Positions 21,167 to 24,902 of a stretch of DNA of 24,902 bases are shown here, in pieces; position 1 is the stretch's first letter; every line of letters begins with the position of its first letter. Under the pieces are notes generated by a model, which was not told where the DNA came from, did not search any database, and saw nothing but the letters and a program-made list of their open reading frames with translations. The position numbers and the translations under genes are program-made. Location: positions 1 to 24,902 of the IMG/VR virus record IMGVR_UViG_3300030451_001014; one strand, written 5' to 3'. This DNA is from a virus.

Positions 21167-21288
21167 TTTTCTCTCTCAATCAATCCAATTTCTAATTTTC
21201 TTTTTAGTAACAATCTCTCAGCTAACTCAATTTGTTCTTTAGTTTCTAAGTGATTGTAAATCTGTTCTAGGTTTTCAAAGATTGTCAT
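21163..21288 (-). CDS. 41-aa helical early protein
   Basis: ATGA overlaps on both sides (21288/21285 and 21166/21163) support translation. The sequence MTIFENLEQIYNHLETKEQI continuing into LAERLLLKRKLEIGL is one long amphipathic helix with leucine spacing suggesting dimerisation. Function unknown. Confidence 0.65.
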   Translation of the reverse strand: MTIFENLEQIYNHLETKEQIELAERLLLKRKLEIGLIEREK

Positions 21289-21668
21289 TTAAAATCCTTC
21301 AACTTTTTACTAACTGCTTTTATTTCTTTTTTACCTATCTTTAAAATCTCTTTATATTCTTGTTCTTCGTGTTCTCTCCAACAGGTAACATAATCGTACC
21401 AATCTCTATCGATTCCATATTCAATCTCTTTAAATATAAACTCCATAATTAATTTATCTTTTGTATTGTCAATGTTAAAAATGCAATACTTATCAGGTTT
21501 CCAATAATCTTGACTATTCCAATTAATTTTCCACTTACTAAAAAAAGTATCAACATCTTTTTTAGATACATCAATTAATTTATTATCTATATCTTCTTCT
21601 AGGTTTATAAAATATAACTCATCATCATATGGAATAGACCAAGTGTCTTGACTAATTTTTAGTTTCAT
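21285..21668 (-). CDS. Unknown early protein, 127 aa
   Basis: Acidic N-terminal half with many aromatic residues (DTWSIPYDDELYFINLEEDI, KWKINWNSQDYWKPDKYCIF) and a Lys-rich C-terminal helix (KEILKIGKKEIKAVSKKLKD). No known domain recognised. ATG overlaps the stop of the zinc-ribbon gene (ATGA). Confidence 0.75.
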   Translation of the reverse strand: MKLKISQDTWSIPYDDELYFINLEEDIDNKLIDVSKKDVDTFFSKWKINWNSQDYWKPDKYCIFNIDNTKDKLIMEFIFKEIEYGIDRDWYDYVTCWREHEEQEYKEILKIGKKEIKAVSKKLKDFK

Positions 21669-21811
21669 TTTTTTAACACCATATCTTCCTGCTCAATTTC
21701 TTTATCACAATGAATACAGACAAGTGCAGACCAATACAAATGTGTTACTTCTAATTCCAAAGTACATTCAGGACAATCAAATCTAAATGTTGTTCTCTTT
21801 TGATAAATCAT
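21665..21811 (-). CDS. 48-aa zinc-ribbon protein
   Basis: CPEC at 13-16 and CIHC at about 32-35, a C-x2-C ... C-x2-C zinc ribbon. The rest is FRF before the first pair and an acidic tail. Such small ribbons bind DNA, RNA or proteins. Both junctions are overlaps (TAATG at 21811, ATGA at 21668). Missed by length filters. Confidence 0.7.
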   Translation of the reverse strand: MIYQKRTTFRFDCPECTLELEVTHLYWSALVCIHCDKEIEQEDMVLKK

Positions 21812-21909
21812 TAGACTCTCTTAGTTCCTTTCTTCCTGCTTGTAGTTTGATATAACAAAGCTCTACCTTTTGCTTTTGATTTAGCTTTTCTTCTTTGGTG
21901 TCTGTTCAT
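21811..21909 (-). CDS. 32-aa highly basic protein
   Basis: MNRHQRRKAKSKAKGRALLY then a second basic part ending in RKKGTKRV. Half the residues are Lys/Arg. Small basic proteins with an M-N-R-x-Q-R-R-K-A-K opening are common in phages and may bind nucleic acid. It ends in a TAATG overlap with the zinc-ribbon gene and starts 1 base after the stop of the previous gene. Confidence 0.65.
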   Translation of the reverse strand: MNRHQRRKAKSKAKGRALLYQTTSRKKGTKRV

Positions 21910-21910
21910 A

Positions 21911-22030
21911 TCAACTTCCTAACTTGTAATCTTTTGGCAAATTAAATTCTTCTATGATTCTCTGCCTGATAGATTCTTTGTTAGCTACCCACCACTTGTG
22001 GCTTTTCATTTGTTCTTCATATAGTTTCAT
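21911..22030 (-). CDS. 39-aa early protein
   Basis: AAAGGAG lies 8 bases before ATG. The sequence MKLYEEQMKSHKWWVANKES continues into an Ile/Glu-rich helix. The ribosome site is preceded by a perfect hairpin (22051-22074). Function unknown; a small regulator or inhibitor is possible. Confidence 0.65.
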   Translation of the reverse strand: MKLYEEQMKSHKWWVANKESIRQRIIEEFNLPKDYKLGS

Positions 22031-22050
22031 TCTTTATCTCCTTTATCCTA

Positions 22051-22074
22051 ACGGTGTCCAAGTTAGGACACCGT
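22051..22074 (-). promoter_or_regulatory. Hairpin before the 39-aa gene
   Basis: A perfect 9-bp stem ACGGTGTCC / GGACACCGT (22051-22059 and 22066-22074) with a 6-base loop, 12 bases after the stop of the first early gene. No T run follows on either strand. It may stabilise the upstream message or be cut by an RNase, setting different levels for the first gene and the rest. Confidence 0.6.
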
Positions 22075-22086
22075 ATAAGATTATTC

Positions 22087-22485
22087 CTAGAACATACTAG
22101 GGAACTCAACCATTGATTGGTAGTTCTCTAATTGTTCTAATAGTTCTTTAATTTCGTATAGATGTTCGATACATTCTTCTAACTGTTGGAACTTCTCTGT
22201 GTTCTCAAGATTAGTTCCATTCATATTGTCTATCCAAGATTCTATTTCTTCATATAAAGAATCAACTTCATCTTTAGCGTCAATACAGTTAGTGATTACA
22301 TCTTCCAATCTATCACTTCTACTTTTATGCTTCCTAAGTTCCTTCTGAACTTGGAGTGGCTTTACAGTATTATACAAGTCAGTTAGTTGTCTATCACTAA
22401 CTGTTAAGACACCTTCGCTTACTACTGCACTACTAGGCAAACTAATAACTACAGGTGGTCTGACTCGTCTTGGTCGCTTATTCAT
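22087..22485 (-). CDS. First gene of the leftward early operon, coiled-coil protein
   Basis: 132 aa from ATG at 22485, because AAAAGGAG lies 6-7 bases upstream; an ATG at 22512 would place that Shine-Dalgarno inside the coding part. N-terminus very basic (MNKRPRRVRPPVVISLP), then a basic middle (QKELRKHKSRSDR), and residues about 60-122 are acidic coiled coil (EIESWIDNMNGTN, EECIEHLYEIKELLEQLENY). A nucleic-acid-binding or host-takeover role is possible; no family is recognised. Driven by a near-consensus promoter. Confidence 0.75.
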   Translation of the reverse strand: MNKRPRRVRPPVVISLPSSAVVSEGVLTVSDRQLTDLYNTVKPLQVQKELRKHKSRSDRLEDVITNCIDAKDEVDSLYEEIESWIDNMNGTNLENTEKFQQLEECIEHLYEIKELLEQLENYQSMVEFPSMF

Positions 22486-22521
22486 ATTCAACTCCTTTTC
22501 ATAAATAATCAACTTAGTTGG

Positions 22522-22550
22522 ATTGTAATTTAAGATTTTATGATTGTCAA
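22522..22550 (-). promoter_or_regulatory. Near-consensus leftward early promoter
   Basis: On the minus strand TTGACA (22550-22545), 17 bases, TACAAT (22527-22522). It is the best sigma-70-type promoter in the window and directs the early gene chain. Its -35 is part of a small inverted repeat GATTGACAATC. Confidence 0.8.
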
Positions 22551-22563
22551 TCTTCTATTATAA

Positions 22564-22576
22564 AAATCTTCGATTT
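22564..22576. promoter_or_regulatory. Inverted repeat between the divergent promoters
   Basis: AAATC-TTC-GATTT, member of the AATC-N3-GATT family. It overlaps the -35 of the rightward promoter (22575-22580) and lies 14 bases upstream of the leftward -35. One bound protein could control both directions. Confidence 0.55.
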
Positions 22577-22608
22577 GACAAGTAGGAGAGTTTCTGCTAT
22601 CGTAGATT
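22575..22608 (+). promoter_or_regulatory. Rightward promoter of cassette D
   Basis: TTGACA (22575-22580), 17 bases, TATCGT (22598-22603), then 5 bases to ATGAATGAAA at 22609, the conserved start motif of the cassettes. Confidence 0.7.
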
Positions 22609-22636
22609 ATGAATGAAAAATATAAAAGGAGTGAAA

Positions 22637-22894
22637 TTGCAAAAATTTACTTATCAAGTCTTAAAATCTTTTAAACAAGATTACACAGACTTACAAAACT
22701 TCCAAGACGCAGAGCTAGTTTTGGAAGATACTATCGAGCTTGATTGCTCAGGCTATCACAATCCACTAGAAGTGTTTTGGGCTTGGAGAATCAGAGAAGC
22801 TCGTATCTATAACAAAAAATTGTCAGACCAAGAGAAAAAAGTTTTCTCTTATATTGTCAGGCAAAAAGATTCTTTGAAGGGAGAAGAAGAATGA
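22637..22894 (+). CDS. First gene of cassette D, unknown
   Basis: 85 aa from TTG at 22637, chosen because AAAAGGAG (22624-22631) lies 5 bases upstream. ATG at 22613 in the same frame adds MKNIKGVK but has no Shine-Dalgarno. The sequence has aromatic and acidic helices (LQKFTYQVLKSFKQDYTDLQ; HNPLEVFWAWRIREARIYNK). No family recognised. Another ATG at 22609 opens a different 21-codon frame. The end overlaps the next gene by 4 bases (ATGA). Confidence 0.7.
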   Translation: MQKFTYQVLKSFKQDYTDLQNFQDAELVLEDTIELDCSGYHNPLEVFWAWRIREARIYNKKLSDQEKKVFSYIVRQKDSLKGEEE

Positions 22895-23262
22895 GTGAAT
22901 ATATAGAAATCGATAGAGATGATTTGATTAAAAATCAGTTGCTCTATAACAATAAAGATAATGACCATTTTATTCTAGGAGATAAACTAGATACAATTTG
23001 GTGGAAGCAGATAAATCACGAACAACTATCCACAGGAGAAGTTGGTAGTGGTTATCAAATTGACTTTGCTGACGGAACACAATTAAAGTTATCAACTTTA
23101 CAACTGTTTAGCATTATCAATGATTGGGAACTTACAAGTATTGAAACTAAGCGTTGGACATTACACGAAATTGATAAAGATACTTGGAAGGGAACAATCA
23201 GAGAAAAAGTAGTATTTGATTCATTTGATTCTAAAGTCTATGCAAAGGAAGAAGAAGAATGA
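22891..23262 (+). CDS. Second gene of cassette D, unknown
   Basis: 123 aa, acidic, rich in Trp, Asp and Lys. Probably a beta-rich fold in the middle (GSGYQIDFADGTQLKLSTLQ) and an acidic tail ending in EEEE. AAGGGAGAAGAAG precedes the ATG, and both ends overlap neighbours by 4 bases (ATGA). Not recognised. Confidence 0.75.
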   Translation: MSEYIEIDRDDLIKNQLLYNNKDNDHFILGDKLDTIWWKQINHEQLSTGEVGSGYQIDFADGTQLKLSTLQLFSIINDWELTSIETKRWTLHEIDKDTWKGTIREKVVFDSFDSKVYAKEEEE

Positions 23263-23399
23263 TTAGTAATTGTGTTGAATGCAATAAAGAGATTAGATAC
23301 TCTCCATTTGCTTTTGACCCAAACTCAGAATACGCAGAAGTAACAATGTCAGGTCTATGTTCAAATGGCATAGACGGTTGTTGGGAATTAAAGAAGTAG
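23259..23399 (+). CDS. 46-aa Cys-containing protein, third gene of cassette D
   Basis: Cysteines form NCVECNK at the N-terminus (C-x2-C) and GLCSNG ... GCWEL near the end, a four-cysteine layout that could bind zinc. ATG overlaps the previous stop (ATGA); a terminator follows 25 bases later. Function unknown. Confidence 0.7.
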   Translation: MISNCVECNKEIRYSPFAFDPNSEYAEVTMSGLCSNGIDGCWELKK

Positions 23400-23424
23400 C
23401 TTACACTTAATCGGAACTCGGAAG

Positions 23425-23448
23425 CCCACCGTTCATTCGGTGGGTTTT
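23425..23448 (+). terminator. Terminator of cassette D
   Basis: Stem CCCACCG / CGGTGGG (23425-23431 with 23438-23444), 6-base loop, followed by TTTTCGTTT on the plus strand. It lies between the convergent cassette and MuF-like gene. On the minus strand a poly-A/poly-T palindrome at 23460-23473 precedes it, so leftward stopping is uncertain. Confidence 0.85.
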
Positions 23449-23481
23449 CGTTTGTCGTTTAAAAAATTTTTTTGCTTACCG

Positions 23482-24902
23482 TCAAATAGAAGGAGTAATA
23501 ACTTCGTCAGGTCTTGGCTCACGGTAGATTACATTACATCGACAGTTCACAGTTTCTTTGGCAGATAGATTTGGTGCTTTAGGATATTGGGCAAACTCGC
23601 CACCAACTCTAAAGTTATCGTTCTGCCCTACGACTTGTCCGTCAGCAGTAATGTGAGTATCTCTTGAATTGTTAAATTGTGTTTGCCATTCCTTTACAGT
23701 AATGAGACCTGAACTCTCAACTGCGTCATACTGACCGAACTGAGCTAAAGCCCCACCTTCAGTTCTAGCAATAGTTGAAGCTCTACTTAGTAACTTCTTA
23801 GGTAAGACATTCTCCACTTGTCCTGTAATGTAGTCATACATTAAATCTCCACTAAGTCCAAGCTCAACTGCTTCGTCAATACTTCTACGGATTGTTCTGT
23901 TCAAATTAGCTTTAGTAGTTTTAGCTAAGTCAGGCATAACAGAATCTAACCTATCATTTACAAACGCAACGGCTTTTCTATTGTATCTACTTCTAGGTAT
24001 TGGAGAAGTACTACTTGGTATAACATCGCCACCCTGCAACCGTATCGGATAGAATCCTTCATTGATTACTTGATTACGAGTCTTGCGTCTATTCTTGTAA
24101 GTATATAAATCCGTATCTTCCAACTCAGAATAACCTTTAAGAGATTCAGGTAAGAGAATACCAAATTGAAACAAGTTAAAGTCATAGACCTGAGACAAGT
24201 AAATATCATACAAGTCAAGTTTCCATTCAAGCGTAGTCTCATCTATGATGTTATTTAAAATCGGAGATTGTCCATTCAAAACAAAATTTTTGTATGCAGG
24301 GTTGTCTTTTCCACGCACTAAACTTCTCGTGATTTTTTTTAACTGACTACGAAGCAGACCGACATAGTAATCCGTGTACCACAGTTCCCAATTCCGTAGC
24401 ATAGCGTCATAGTTCCGATAGATACCTTGCTTTACTTCCGTAGATGTAAGACGACTTGTTCTGTACTCTGTGTCTGCTTGTTCTCTTAGCTTATGCCTAC
24501 GCACCAACTCTGAAGCTGACTTCTCTACTTCGTCTCTCTTGTTCATAGCTCTTACTAACTTACTACTCCACCTTTGTCCTGCGTTGCCACCCCATAGCTT
24601 CCAAGCAATAACTCCATTCGTAGCTCTATCAGTTCTTCCTGCGAGATAGTCTCTTGAGTCTTGTGTCTGTAAGTCTCCTTCGTGTCTAGGGAAGTACTTA
24701 GCTATGTGTCGTACCTTCTCAGGACTAGCCTTTGTATTGGAGACGAGATACCTAGCAGTACCGATACCAACCGATGTACCACCCCTGCCAAACTCAGCAC
24801 GGAGTCGTAGTCCTTGTTCGGCTTGTGCCTTAACTCCTTTAGGTATCGAGAAATCCAAGTCATCGTACTTTCCTTTTTTATTACTTCCACTTATGCCTGT
24901 GT
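23482..24902 (-). CDS. MuF-like (SPP1 gp7-type) head morphogenesis protein, 5' end beyond the right edge
   Basis: At least 472 codons are open up to the window edge. A TTG at 24858 gives 458 aa, but the frame continues upstream without a stop and with plausible protein sequence (GISGSNKKGKYDD), so the real start is probably outside. Near the visible N-terminus there is a domain with KASPEKVRHIAKYFPRHEGD and IAWKLWGGNAGQRW, a pattern found in several phage head proteins. The C-terminal part contains RASTIARTEGGALAQFGQYD, EWQTQFNNSRDTHITADGQV and NCRCNVIYREPRPDE, the hallmark of the Mu F / SPP1 gp7 family. Such proteins bind the portal and are packaged into the procapsid. The portal gene is expected just upstream. 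Confidence 0.85.
   Translation of the reverse strand, partial: TGISGSNKKGKYDDLDFSIPKGVKAQAEQGLRLRAEFGRGGTSVGIGTARYLVSNTKASPEKVRHIAKYFPRHEGDLQTQDSRDYLAGRTDRATNGVIAWKLWGGNAGQRWSSKLVRAMNKRDEVEKSASELVRRHKLREQADTEYRTSRLTSTEVKQGIYRNYDAMLRNWELWYTDYYVGLLRSQLKKITRSLVRGKDNPAYKNFVLNGQSPILNNIIDETTLEWKLDLYDIYLSQVYDFNLFQFGILLPESLKGYSELEDTDLYTYKNRRKTRNQVINEGFYPIRLQGGDVIPSSTSPIPRSRYNRKAVAFVNDRLDSVMPDLAKTTKANLNRTIRRSIDEAVELGLSGDLMYDYITGQVENVLPKKLLSRASTIARTEGGALAQFGQYDAVESSGLITVKEWQTQFNNSRDTHITADGQVVGQNDNFRVGGEFAQYPKAPNLSAKETVNCRCNVIYREPRPDEVITPSI

Noticed and set aside
24702-24890. Minus-strand frame of 62 codons at the right edge
   Set aside because: Overlaps the MuF-like frame entirely; its sequence has no family resemblance and the MuF frame stays open upstream.

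Overview
This window is part of a tailed double-stranded DNA phage (siphovirus-like) or prophage with an AT-rich genome. It carries an HK97-type head module (MuF-like head protein, prohead protease, HK97-fold major capsid protein, gp6-like connector, gp10-like protein). The tail module has two tail-tube paralogs, a frameshifted tail assembly chaperone, a TP901-type tape measure, a hub-like protein and fibres. Several features point to an actinobacterial host: an actinophage-style metallophosphoesterase/exonuclease, an r1t-like holin, actinophage-style tail hub and neck proteins, and a secreted protein with a long poly-threonine linker of the kind common in Acidimicrobiia. Low GC and marine-virus-type fibre proteins would fit a streamlined marine actinobacterium such as the Actinomarina lineage. 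The host is an inference only. No integrase, repressor, tRNA or CRISPR array is visible.

Almost everything is on the minus strand, so it reads from right to left. At 24902-23482 is a MuF-like gene cut by the window edge. From 23400 to 20207 an island of small genes interrupts the structural genes: a divergent promoter region near 22500-22610 drives a plus-strand trio and a minus-strand chain of seven tiny genes that ends at a strong terminator hairpin (20661-20731). The structural run then resumes: neck/tail-terminator-like gene (20146), small protein, protease, capsid, connector, gp10-like, two micro-ORFs, two tail-tube proteins, chaperone with a +1 frameshift site, tape measure, hub and fibres (to about 7738). 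Next come a DUF5675 protein, an r1t-like holin, a large Thr/Glu-rich secreted protein, small membrane proteins and a transglycosylase-like endolysin. The left end has a PD-(D/E)XK nuclease overlapping a DNA methyltransferase, a second nuclease-like protein, one plus-strand gene, and the metallophosphoesterase, cut by the left edge.

The most unusual signal is regulatory. Four small transcription units (A, plus, ~1508-2031; B, minus, 16485-16027; C, minus, ~20545-20162; D, plus, 22564-23448) share a design. Each has a promoter with a small inverted repeat of the form AATC-N3-GATT, a predicted transcription start at a conserved (A/T)TGAATGAAA motif, one to three unrelated small genes, and a terminator whose stem carries CCACC/GGTGG. 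A fifth copy of the 14-mer ATGAATGAAACAAA begins in the loop of the terminator hairpin that closes the minus-strand early operon. There the transcribed strand is antisense to the starts of the four messages. This could be a phage RNA regulator acting on a set of moron-like cassettes, or the remnant of a fifth cassette.

Many real genes are very short (13-48 codons) and linked by TAATG, ATGA or TAGTG overlaps. Several start codons (TTG or internal ATG) were chosen because a Shine-Dalgarno sequence lies inside the longest possible reading frame.
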